Below, piece by piece: positions 1 through 8,400 of a stretch of 18,208 bases of DNA (position 1 is its first letter; every line of letters starts with the position of its first letter). This DNA comes from Stramenopiles sp. TOSAG23-2 (taxonomy: Eukaryota > Sar). Below the pieces are notes generated by a model, which did not search any database, was not told the DNA's origin, and saw only the letters and a list, made by a program, of their open reading frames with translations. Position numbers and translations under genes: made by a program. The DNA lies in NCBI GenBank assembly GCA_900128395.1, contig LT649613.1, forward strand, positions 1-18,208, given 5' to 3'.

Positions 1-1
1 T

Positions 2-1738
2 GAACAATTGCAATATCCATGGGGTGGACCAGATTTAATCATCCACCTTGGCGGCCAGGTGGATCCTAGAAATACTTTTCAAGATGCCATTAACGTATTA
101 AGGCGAGAAGGCGAAGCGGCCGTAATGGAAGAAAAGGCATTGGATATTATACGCAATGCATATCGCTTTGCATGGAACTTGCCACATACAAAAGAATCGT
201 TAGCATCATGTTCAAATTTAATGATCTGGTCTGACTTGGACTTGGCAGAAGGTTTTACATGGCCATCTGGTGGTCCCGCGTTAGGAAGTGAAAATGCTAC
301 ATGGGGACCAACAATCTTGCGTTTGTGTCGGAGGGCATACAGGGAATATCAAAGACAACTTTGGGATCCAGAAATGACAGCAGAATGGGAACCAAAGGAA
401 GGATCAAACGGAGTCTCCGAACGTTTTAGTATAATGTGGGGCAATATTGGAATAGTCTTTTTAGATATGAGAGGAGCAAGGTTAGGCGCTAGCGGTAACA
501 TTTTACATAAATCAAAATCACTACTGAGCGAGCAACATTGGAGAGAAATAGTGGCTACTTTAGCATCGCCTCGTTTAAAAGCACTTGTTGTTTGCTGTGA
601 ATTTCCATATGTAGATGAGTCGCCAGAAGATGCTTCTATCAAAGGTTTGCACCCTTCAAAAGCATGTTTGCGCGATCAATGGTCATATAATCAAACTGAT
701 TTAATGCGTTTACTTGATACATTATTTGCCTGGAAAAACGATGGTAAGAAAGGTGCAAGAGATGTCGTTTTAATGGCTGGTGGGCTTAGATCGGGTACCA
801 ACACAATCATTAGAGATGGGTTGACGGGATTGACTATTCGACAAGTTATCCCACCGCCTATATCCGCAAAAGCTGATGACTTTGAAGCTGAGTTGAAAGG
901 TAGGCTTGATACTGAAGATAGAATGACATATACGCATCGACCTGTAACAGGCCGTGGCTTTGGAATATTGCAAATGAAGGTGGAGGAGCTAGTGAAGAAA
1001 AAAACAATTGAGGAACAGGCGTTGGAAGAATTAAAGGAGCTAGAGGAGGAAAAAGAAGGGGAAGATGGTGAAAGAGATGAAAAAAAAGAGGATATAACAA
1101 CAGATGGTAGTAAAAATAAAGGTGGCGATGATGACGACAATACGGAAGGCGTGGATGACTTTATGAGCGAGGATGATCTGAAGGGAAAGATTGATGTGAA
1201 TTTATGGTCCGTCAATTTACGAAAAGGTAGTATGAATTTAGGTGCAAAATTGACACGAATACCGACCTGGCTTCGTCGCACTGTCGAAATGGCAATGGAA
1301 CGCGATAATGTGGAGGAAGATGAAGAGGAAGAGGAAGAAGTAAATGTAGATATAGATGAAGATACACCACATGGTGGATTGATGCTAGGCAAGACAATAT
1401 CTGCCGCTCGTAGAAATTTATCTGCGCTTTCTGGGCAAGACATGTTTAAGAACAATGCCATGCGTATTTATGAGCGTTTTTCAGCGAAAGGCAATGGCGT
1501 ACCAAAAGATTCAATGTTAGAAGCAGCAAGATATTTATTTTATGAAAAAGTTGGGCCAGAAGTACGTAGTATTGTGCCATCTCCAGACGACGATTTGTCT
1601 ACTGGTACTATTATTTATTTGGCATTATCATATGTTTTAATTGATCATAAAGCAAAGGTAATCCCAAGAGAAAAATTCACTGGCTTTATGAAAGATACGT
1701 TAGAGACTATGTTGATTATAAGAAAGGAGGTGTTGTAA
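2..1738 (+). CDS. PhoD-like metallophosphatase-fold protein, probably inactive (5' partial)
   Basis: The frame is open to the left edge with no ATG near it, so the N-terminus lies outside the window; numbering here starts at the TTG at 8. The order of blocks matches PhoD-type phosphatases: DLIIHLGGQVDP (residues 9-20), LMIWSDLDLAEGF (71-83), FLDMRGAR (151-158), a Leu-rich SEQHW helix, then VVLMAGGLRSG (253-263). Known members carry GDQ, W-D-D-H-D and GD-x-H in three of these blocks, where Asp and His bind the metals. Here they read GGQ, W-S-D-L-D and GG-L-R, so several ligands are missing and phosphatase activity is unlikely. A Glu/Lys-rich linker (about 330-385) and a Glu/Asp tract (about 425-445) precede a helical C-terminal domain (about 455-576) that faintly resembles a degenerate EF-hand pair. 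It converges on the V-ATPase gene. The fold is fairly sure from the block order; loss of function is inferred. Confidence 0.68.
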   Translation, partial: EQLQYPWGGPDLIIHLGGQVDPRNTFQDAINVLRREGEAAVMEEKALDIIRNAYRFAWNLPHTKESLASCSNLMIWSDLDLAEGFTWPSGGPALGSENATWGPTILRLCRRAYREYQRQLWDPEMTAEWEPKEGSNGVSERFSIMWGNIGIVFLDMRGARLGASGNILHKSKSLLSEQHWREIVATLASPRLKALVVCCEFPYVDESPEDASIKGLHPSKACLRDQWSYNQTDLMRLLDTLFAWKNDGKKGARDVVLMAGGLRSGTNTIIRDGLTGLTIRQVIPPPISAKADDFEAELKGRLDTEDRMTYTHRPVTGRGFGILQMKVEELVKKKTIEEQALEELKELEEEKEGEDGERDEKKEDITTDGSKNKGGDDDDNTEGVDDFMSEDDLKGKIDVNLWSVNLRKGSMNLGAKLTRIPTWLRRTVEMAMERDNVEEDEEEEEEVNVDIDEDTPHGGLMLGKTISAARRNLSALSGQDMFKNNAMRIYERFSAKGNGVPKDSMLEAARYLFYEKVGPEVRSIVPSPDDDLSTGTIIYLALSYVLIDHKAKVIPREKFTGFMKDTLETMLIIRKEVL

Positions 1739-2096
1739 AATTTTAAAAACTGAAGTGTACGAGTCGTAATAATACACGAAGTATATATCTCGTTCGTACA
1801 TGTGTGACGATTTCTTATATTATATGATGAGTAGTATTTACCACGGGAACTAAAATTATTACGAAGTATAAACTTAGATTTTAACCATCATATTTATACT
1901 CGTATTATAAAATATTATACGAAGTTCGTGTAGGATACTCGTATGTACGTATGAAGAGAAAAATTTCAATAGACACATCATACGATTAGGCAATATTTCT
2001 TACACGCTACACACTTCCTCGTTTAAATTGAAATTTTTTATATATTTTAATATATTACGAACTCTTCGTGTATTCCTACTGCGCCCAATTCTTCCC

Positions 2097-2101
2097 AGAG
2101 A

Positions 2102-2141
<40 letters not shown>
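2097..2141. repeat. (GA)n microsatellite
   Basis: A nearly pure GA dinucleotide run of about 45 bases with one interruption (GGGAG near 2103). It lies in the convergent spacer and could pair with the CT tract about 60 bases downstream. Confidence 0.9.
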
Positions 2142-2143
<2 letters not shown>

Positions 2144-2222
2144 AAAATCGTAATACGTATCAAAACTCTCCTCTGTCTAAAATCGTAATATTAAAACTCT
2201 CCTCTGTCTCTCTCTCTCTCTC
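2142..2222. repeat. Imperfect tandem duplication ending in a (CT)n tract
   Basis: The block CTAAAATCGTAATA occurs at 2142-2155 and again at 2177-2190. The block AAAACTCTCCTCTGTCT occurs at 2162-2178 and 2193-2209. The offsets are 35 and 31 bases, so this is a tandem duplication with a 4-base length difference. The second copy runs into a CT repeat to about 2222, opposite in orientation to the GA tract at 2097-2141, giving a potential long hairpin just past the V-ATPase stop codon. Confidence 0.85.
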
Positions 2223-2236
2223 TTATAAAAGCTGGT

Positions 2237-4177
2237 TTAGAAATCTCGCATCTTCTCAAACTCAAGACCAATATCATCAACTACTTTCTGAAATATCGCA
2301 ACATTCTCTTCCTCTGACCATTCCCTAATTTCATCTTCGTCGCGAAATTCAAATTCTTCCGGAGGCAATCCATGCATTTGTTTATTCATTGCTGACATGC
2401 GTTTTAATATTCCCCCTTTGCCATCTTTCCCACCAAAACGTATACGTATTGCTTTCCAGGTTACTGCATTTTCCGTGCCACGCGTATCTTCAATAATACT
2501 TTTTGCACCTTCATAAAATGTAACGAGTGCACGCATCATGTAAATTGTTTTATATAAAGGACAATTAAAATCATATGCTGTAAATGCATTTTGTTGTAAA
2601 AAATCTTCACGAATCAGTCTTGATACTTCTAATATAAGTTTCTGATCATCAGAAAGTGAATCTTTACCAACAAGCTGAACGATTTCTGCTAATGATGTTT
2701 CCTCAGACAAGAGACTACGAATCTGTGCTCTTAAATTGGTATATTCAGAATCGATTTTGTTCATAGGTTCTTCTAAAACACGCATGTACTTTGAATAACT
2801 TATGGTCCAATTGACGGACGGAAAATGCTTTCTTTGTGCTAATTTTTTATCCAAACCCCAAAAAACTTGAACGATACTTAACGTTGCCGCTGTAACAGGA
2901 TCTGAAAAATCACCACCTGGTGGTGATACAGCACCAACAACAGTAACACTTCCTTCCCTGGCAGTCGGCCCTCCTAAACATCGGCATCTTCCCGCACGCT
3001 CATAAAATGCAGCAAGGCGAGCGGATAAATAAGCGGGGTAACCACTATCAGCAGGCATTTCCCCTAAACGACCAGAAATTTCCCGCAATGCCTCAGCCCA
3101 ACGAGACGTGGAATCAGCCATCATAGCCATATTGTATCCCATATCACGGTAATATTCTGCCAATGTAATCCCTGTATAAATCGATGCTTCACGGGCAGCT
3201 ACAGGCATATTACTAGTATTTGCTACTAGACATGTACGATTCATAACAGGAACATTTTTACCATCCACATTAATTGTTAATTCAGGGAAATCATTTAATA
3301 CCTCTGCCATTTCATTGCCACGTTCACCACAACCAACATAAATGATACCATTTGTATTTGCATATTTTGATAATGCTTGACTAATAACGGTTTTCCCGCA
3401 ACCGAATGCCCCTGGAACGGCACATGTGCCGCCAAGAACTGATGGGAACAATCCATCAATAACCCGTTGCCCTGTAATTAATGGTTCACAACCAGCTAAT
3501 TTCTCAGCAACTGGTCTTGGTTTACGTACTGGCCAAAAATGAGATAATCTCAATTCATGCTTTGTTCCACGGGCATCATCTTCTACTTCAGCAATAGTTT
3601 CCCGAACCGTAAATGTCTCATTTCCATCTGTATCCCTACCATATAATTTAACAATACGCCCAGAAACATTTGGTGGGCACATAATATAATGTTTTTTCAA
3701 TAAATCATTTTCTTCAACAAAACCTAAGATATCACCACCAGAAATGGGATCCCCAACTTTTAAGCTGGTTTCTTGTTTGAACAACCATTTTTTCTTTGAA
3801 TCCAAAGAATCTACCACAACACCACGTGGGATGAACACATCCTGTGCAAGCTCGCAAATATCTTTTAAAGGCCTTTGGATACCATCGAAAATATTATTCA
3901 TAATTCCAGGACCAAGTTCCACTGATAAAGGCTTTCGTGTTCTTTCTACTGGATCACCTAAACTTAAACCAGAGGTATCTTCATAAACTTGTATAGATGC
4001 AGTTGTGCCATCCAATTTAATCACTTCTCCCACTAACTTTTCTAATCCAACACGAACTAATTCATACATCTCTGCACCACTCATATTTTTTGCAACAACT
4101 AATGGGCCAGCAACTTTATGTATAAAGCCATAGTCCGATTCTTTCTCCGAGCGAAAATCATTCATAATCGAAGCCAT
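2237..4177 (-). CDS. ATP6V1A: V-type proton ATPase catalytic subunit A
   Basis: This is the ATP-hydrolysing subunit of the V1 sector, which drives proton pumping across vacuole, lysosome and Golgi membranes. At 646 residues it is slightly longer than the usual 610-625. An N-terminal beta-barrel starts near residue 17 ([13 protein letters not shown]). The A-specific non-homologous insert lies at about 150-240. The Walker A loop GAFGCGKT is at 256-263 with the conserved P-loop Cys260 known from V-ATPases as a redox-sensitive position. The catalytic glutamate motif GERGNEM is at 284-290. Conserved nucleotide-domain blocks follow ([19 protein letters not shown], then [12 protein letters not shown]), and a helical C-terminal domain ends in EFEKMRDF. 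The ATG at 4177 begins just before the conserved domain and is preceded by AT-rich sequence. No intron interrupts the gene, which is divergent from the large secreted protein gene. Confidence 0.98.
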   Translation of the reverse strand: MASIMNDFRSEKESDYGFIHKVAGPLVVAKNMSGAEMYELVRVGLEKLVGEVIKLDGTTASIQVYEDTSGLSLGDPVERTRKPLSVELGPGIMNNIFDGIQRPLKDICELAQDVFIPRGVVVDSLDSKKKWLFKQETSLKVGDPISGGDILGFVEENDLLKKHYIMCPPNVSGRIVKLYGRDTDGNETFTVRETIAEVEDDARGTKHELRLSHFWPVRKPRPVAEKLAGCEPLITGQRVIDGLFPSVLGGTCAVPGAFGCGKTVISQALSKYANTNGIIYVGCGERGNEMAEVLNDFPELTINVDGKNVPVMNRTCLVANTSNMPVAAREASIYTGITLAEYYRDMGYNMAMMADSTSRWAEALREISGRLGEMPADSGYPAYLSARLAAFYERAGRCRCLGGPTAREGSVTVVGAVSPPGGDFSDPVTAATLSIVQVFWGLDKKLAQRKHFPSVNWTISYSKYMRVLEEPMNKIDSEYTNLRAQIRSLLSEETSLAEIVQLVGKDSLSDDQKLILEVSRLIREDFLQQNAFTAYDFNCPLYKTIYMMRALVTFYEGAKSIIEDTRGTENAVTWKAIRIRFGGKDGKGGILKRMSAMNKQMHGLPPEEFEFRDEDEIREWSEEENVAIFQKVVDDIGLEFEKMRDF

Positions 4178-4268
4178 TTTTTAATTATTATATTTATTAA
4201 CTCTTCTTTAAATATAGATATACCCTAATTAATATGTATATATATGTCGAATTCTTCTTTATATGTGC

Positions 4269-4298
4269 GTGTGTGTGTGTATATATATATATATATAT
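4269..4298. repeat. (GT)n(AT)n compound microsatellite
   Basis: Six GT units (4269-4280) are followed directly by nine AT units (4281-4298), about 90 bases upstream of the V-ATPase start codon, probably in its promoter or leader. Confidence 0.9.
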
Positions 4299-4642
4299 GT
4301 ATATCACCGTATATATGAATATGTATAAGTCTACGACTGTATTCTTATATTATCATTGTATAATATCTATGACATTTTGATGATTGTATCTATTCTATCT
4401 ATATATTCTATTGGATATTATAAGATATTATAGATTGATGGTGGTTGGTTGCTATTTATATGGTAATTTGCCAATCAGGAAAAATATCAATGTTCTCTTA
4501 GAACTTTTCTTAGTTGTAATAGCCGTCTACATCTATACTATTGGTGTTTTTTTACCTATCACGAATGATAGCAACCTGCGATACTAAAAAAAGTGAGGTT
4601 TGATTTTTTGAAGATTATTATTTAGATTGTTAGTCGAGCTTT

Positions 4643-4732
4643 CGAGGCGGTAGCTACAATGCTCACAGTATTGTTTTCACCGCTTTGCTAGGCAGGCAAC
4701 AGATTCCACTACTTTCCTTTTGTAGTGTCTGT
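4643..4732. ncRNA. Two adjacent hairpins; candidate structured RNA of unknown class
   Basis: Hairpin 1 has a 9-pair outer stem (4643-4651 with 4679-4687, including two G-U pairs), a symmetric 4x4 internal loop, and an 8-pair inner stem (4656-4663 with 4667-4674) closed by a CAC loop. Hairpin 2 has 5 pairs (4699-4703 with 4728-4732), a 3-base bulge and 6 pairs (4707-4712 with 4722-4727) around a pyrimidine loop, then an A-rich run. The segment is more GC-rich than its surroundings. The hairpin-linker-hairpin shape recalls H/ACA snoRNAs, but no ANANNA hinge box or terminal ACA is evident, and it is not a tRNA. Strand is undetermined. Confidence 0.25.
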
Positions 4733-5426
4733 ATAAAAAAAAAATAAGAACGAAAAAAATTAAAATCTCTGCTGCATGTAAGCATACACACTATTAAATA
4801 TAATGCTGTGAATATGCTATTTACAAAAATACAAAACATACCTTTAATTTTTAAAATATCCGAAAATTAGGTTTAAAAAAACCGGTATACTCAAGTATAC
4901 AAAATACCATTATCAAGTGCTATCTAGTAATTCTAGCGAAGAGGTATATGAAATAGCAGGTAATTAAATTTCAATTGATTGCCCCTTAACAATAACTTAA
5001 CAATAACATTACCTTTTACACGTTGCGAAGCCCTACAAAATACTATGGATTTTTATTTAGTGCTTTATGTTAAATTATTTCGTTTTCGATCTTTTAAAAA
5101 TTAATACAAGAACAACACAGCATGGGAAAACAATATAATAAGAGGCTGTAGCATCAAAATACTATTATAACGAAGTGGAGGATTTTCCTTTTTTTTTGAA
5201 CTGAAAGTGGGGGGGAAGGCATAGAAAATAATTCCATGTTATTATCGACACAACATATAAATAATTATTATTATATTGGTTATTGAACAAAACATATTGA
5301 TAGATTGATAATAGTATTGATCATTCTCATTATACATACAGATTCATACATTGTAGTTGTCCTTTATTTGAGAGAGAGTGAAACTATATAGCTTACAGAT
5401 TATAGAGAGCAAACGTTAGAGACACC

Positions 5427-8400
5427 ATGGGAATGTATTACAAACGTGGTTTCAATGCACTTGCTTTCGTTGCATTAACGTTGGTTATAGCATCAGTGTT
5501 AAGCATAAGCAGTGCACAACATCATAGCAACCTAATCTATACGACGAAAGGGCAGCATAATATTGATAAAAATAATAAAACTGGTAGCACAGGTGCTGCT
5601 GGATTGATAGGATGGTTCAAAAGCTTACATCATAAAGTAGTTGGACAAAAAGTTAGTGTAAATTTATTTGGAAAGTCTGGTGGTACAGGCGTTGGAGATG
5701 GTGTACTTAAATCTGTATCAAAAAAAGAAATTGTGGTTGAATATCCAAAAGCACCAGCAGCCACTTTACCAGCAACAGGCCCAACCGGTCCAGGAACGAC
5801 TGGCCCAACTGGTTTAACTGGGCCTACTGGTACTGATTTTACTGGTATGTTCGCCACTGCAATGACTGGGGCTACAGGTATTAGCGGTTTAGAAGCAGCA
5901 ACGGGTATTAACTTGCCATGTAAAGATGGAAAAACAAAAACTAAAGATATATTTGAGGACGTCAATGACCCAAAAATTGTTCGTCTTGGCTCCCCAACGT
6001 TTAAAATTATGAGTGATTTAAAATTTTTGGCTGAACGCGTAACATATACCATCAATCGTAATAAAAAGATGCTATCTCGGAAGAAAGATATATGTGCCGC
6101 TCGTGCAGATGCTATCGACAATGAAATGAAGCGTGAAACGAACTTAATCGAGACAACTATTGGACGGGAGGAACAAGCACGCAGTAAAGGCAAACACGTT
6201 GTCAGCGAATACAACGAAGAGACCCCTATCATAGCTGAGATGAACAAGGCACATAACGAGGCAATAAGTGCGCATGGTATGACTGTCAGTCACTTGAATT
6301 ACGAGTTAAAGGTAATGAAAACTGCACTTGATAAAATTAAACGCGCAAAAGCGTCTGTTTCATCAAAAAAATCTACTAGCACGGAGGCTATGACTCAATT
6401 TTTAGAAATGGTCGAAGAAAGAAAGTCAAACATACGCAGTCGGGTACGCGATGATGACGTCGATGATGAGAAAGTAACTGATATGTTTGAAAGTTTAGCT
6501 GGTGGACCTAAAGCAGTTGAAGTTCCTAACGTTCCAAAACAACAAGCAAATATTAAAAGCTTAAACGAAAAAGAAGATAAAGAAGAGGAGGAGGAAAAAG
6601 ACGAGGAAGTGGTAAAACCAGCTAAGCAAATATTGAAAAAGACGAGAAAAACAGCCGCAACTGGTCCAACTGGCTCTGGTGAAACTGGTTCAACCGGTGG
6701 AAGCAGTGGTACGGGTAGTCTTGCCGCTACTGCAGCTGCTGATTTAGATGCAACTGCGCCAACTGGTATTGTATCTGCAGCTTCCGTTGCTGGCGACGCA
6801 TTGGCTGAGGAAACTGGTGGATCTGATGAGGAAACTGCCGAAGGTTCTATTAGTACTGGAGGTACTGGTGCTGGTGCAGAAACCGGTTCAGCGAAGACTG
6901 GAGCAACTGGTCCAATCGAAGAAACTGGTGCAGAAACCGGCACAGCAGAAACTGGAACAACAGGTGCAAGCGAAAAAACTGGTGCAACTGGTGTTGGTAC
7001 TGGCTCAACTGGTGTTGGGACTGGCTCAACTGGTGTTGGGACTGGCTCAACTGGTGTTGGGACTGGCTCAACAGGCTCTGCAACAGGTACAACTAGTGTT
7101 GCTTGTAAAGGACAAGCATGTTGTGAGAAGGGCATGATCTTTAAAGATGGAAGATGTCACATAGCGACACCAAAAGAAATCGAAGAAGCAGCAGAAAAAG
7201 AGGAAGAAAAGGAAGAGGAAAAATCCAATTCCCCAATGCTTACTGTAGAACAACGCCTTGAACATGCTGCAAAACGTGATAAGGGTAGTGAAATGCGCCA
7301 TGAAACCAAAACTCTACGAGAAATGGTTAATACCCATAGTAAAATGCCTGTAGTTAAGAATGACATTGATGCAAACGGTAGTTTGTTATCGAAGACGAAA
7401 AGAGAAAGGCAACTTTTGCGAAAGGTTGCAAGTTTAGAACATTTGTTAAACCATTACACACCAGAGGCAAAGAAATTAGAATTGCATTTGGGAAGGACAG
7501 ACGCATTGCTTTTGCATGCCAACGATGCTGAAGGGAAGGAGCGTCTGGCAAAGGCCAGGGATTTAGCTGGAAAGCAGTTAAAGGAATTGAAAGCCGAGAT
7601 CAAGCATGTAAATAATCTTTTATTTGATGCAAGACGTGCCTTGGACTTTTTGCATGAAAAGCGATCTATTCGTAAAAAATTAAATACAGGGGAGCTTCAC
7701 ATTTTGAAAAGTGTGAGTCCTGTTTTAAATGTTATGGAGGAAAGAATTTTGGGACATATGGAATTATTGCGTCAACATTTAAAGGAAGAAAATACAAATT
7801 TTGAAGAGACCACTAAAATGTTTGAAAGCCAAATGAAACCCTTACTAGGTCCTAGAAAAGAAGAAAAGAAGGAAGTTGAAGGTGTCAATAAAGAAATTCT
7901 TAACCTTAGAAAAATGGTGCGTCGTGTTACTCGAGACCGCGCAGAGGAGGAACGAATTGGCAAAATGGAGATGCTTGAATGTAAGGACGAAATTGTGAAG
8001 ATGACAACACGTGTCGGGACTCTTGATGATATATTAGATCATTTACAAGAAACACAATTACTGGTTGCAAATAAAATTGCAAAATTGCGTTTCAGCTGGC
8101 AACGTTCTTTATACAGATTCAAAGTTGCGACGAAATCTACGAAGATCCTTGGCCCAACTCCATTTGAAGATACACCGGATAAAATCAAGGATGGCAAAAT
8201 GGTAAAAGGCACCACACAACAATTAAAGAATGCTATGAAAACTATGTATAACGAAATCATCCCACCTCAACAAGCACGATTAGTGAACGAGGAATCAATT
8301 CCTAGAGACTCTGTCTTGAGAAATGTTGCAAAATTGGATGCACTGATTTCTGTTGAAGTTGATAGTGGTTTTGAAACTTGGAAAGAAGCTGTAGATGCAC

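Larger units (their letters stand above)
1739..2236. other. Convergent spacer (two 3' flanks) rich in TACGA/TCGTA pentamers
   Basis: This 498-base spacer lies between the stop codons of two convergent genes and holds no plausible gene. By eye it carries about eleven TACGA or TCGTA pentamers, several forming small palindromes: TACGA-G-TCGTA at 1758-1768, ACGAA-G-TTCGT near 1919 and ACGAA-CTC-TTCGT near 2056. It ends in an opposed GA tract and CT tract next to the V-ATPase stop. No clear polyadenylation signal stands out. Confidence 0.6.
4178..5426. other. Long divergent spacer: presumed promoters of both flanking genes
   Basis: This 1.25 kb region separates the start codons of the V-ATPase gene and the secreted protein gene and should contain both promoters. 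It has no ATG-started ORF of convincing length. Contents seen: a (GT)n-(AT)n microsatellite near the V-ATPase end, a pair of hairpins at 4643-4732, a small hairpin at 4885-4900 (GTATAC-TCAA-GTATAC), a run of seven G at about 5210, and a short GA run at about 5370 in the likely leader of the downstream gene. TATA-like strings are too common in this AT-rich sequence to assign. Confidence 0.5.

Noticed and set aside
691-1461. 256-codon minus-strand ORF rich in Ser and Phe inside the PhoD-like gene
   Set aside because: It is the reverse complement of the Glu/Asp/Lys-rich linker; its poly-Ser composition is what GAA/GAG runs give when read backwards. No domain is visible.
2097-2222. CRISPR array or transposon ends
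   Set aside because: The repeats are dinucleotide microsatellites and one short imperfect duplication. There are no regular spacers, terminal inverted repeats with target duplications, or transposase anywhere in the window.
4384-4587. 67-codon hydrophobic plus-strand ORF in the divergent spacer
   Set aside because: It opens with TTG rather than ATG, and its hydrophobicity follows from AT-rich codons. Nothing supports expression.
4643-4732. tRNA, snRNA or box H/ACA snoRNA identity for the hairpin pair
   Set aside because: No TTCGANTC T-loop, no cloverleaf, no ANANNA hinge or ACA tail at the expected places; kept only as an unclassified candidate.
5764-5900. True collagen triple-helix domain
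   Set aside because: Only a few consecutive G-x-y triplets occur before the register breaks, so a stable collagen helix is doubtful; described as collagen-like composition only.
6395-7135. 246-codon minus-strand ORF with Pro-Val repeats opposite the TG-repeat region
   Set aside because: The Val/Pro repeats are the antisense reading of the ACTGG repeats of the sense protein. The sense frame has the signal peptide and full-length continuity.
6748-7137. 129-codon plus-strand ORF of Leu/Gln repeats overlapping the large protein
   Set aside because: A frame-shifted reading of the same minisatellite; it starts and ends with the repeat.
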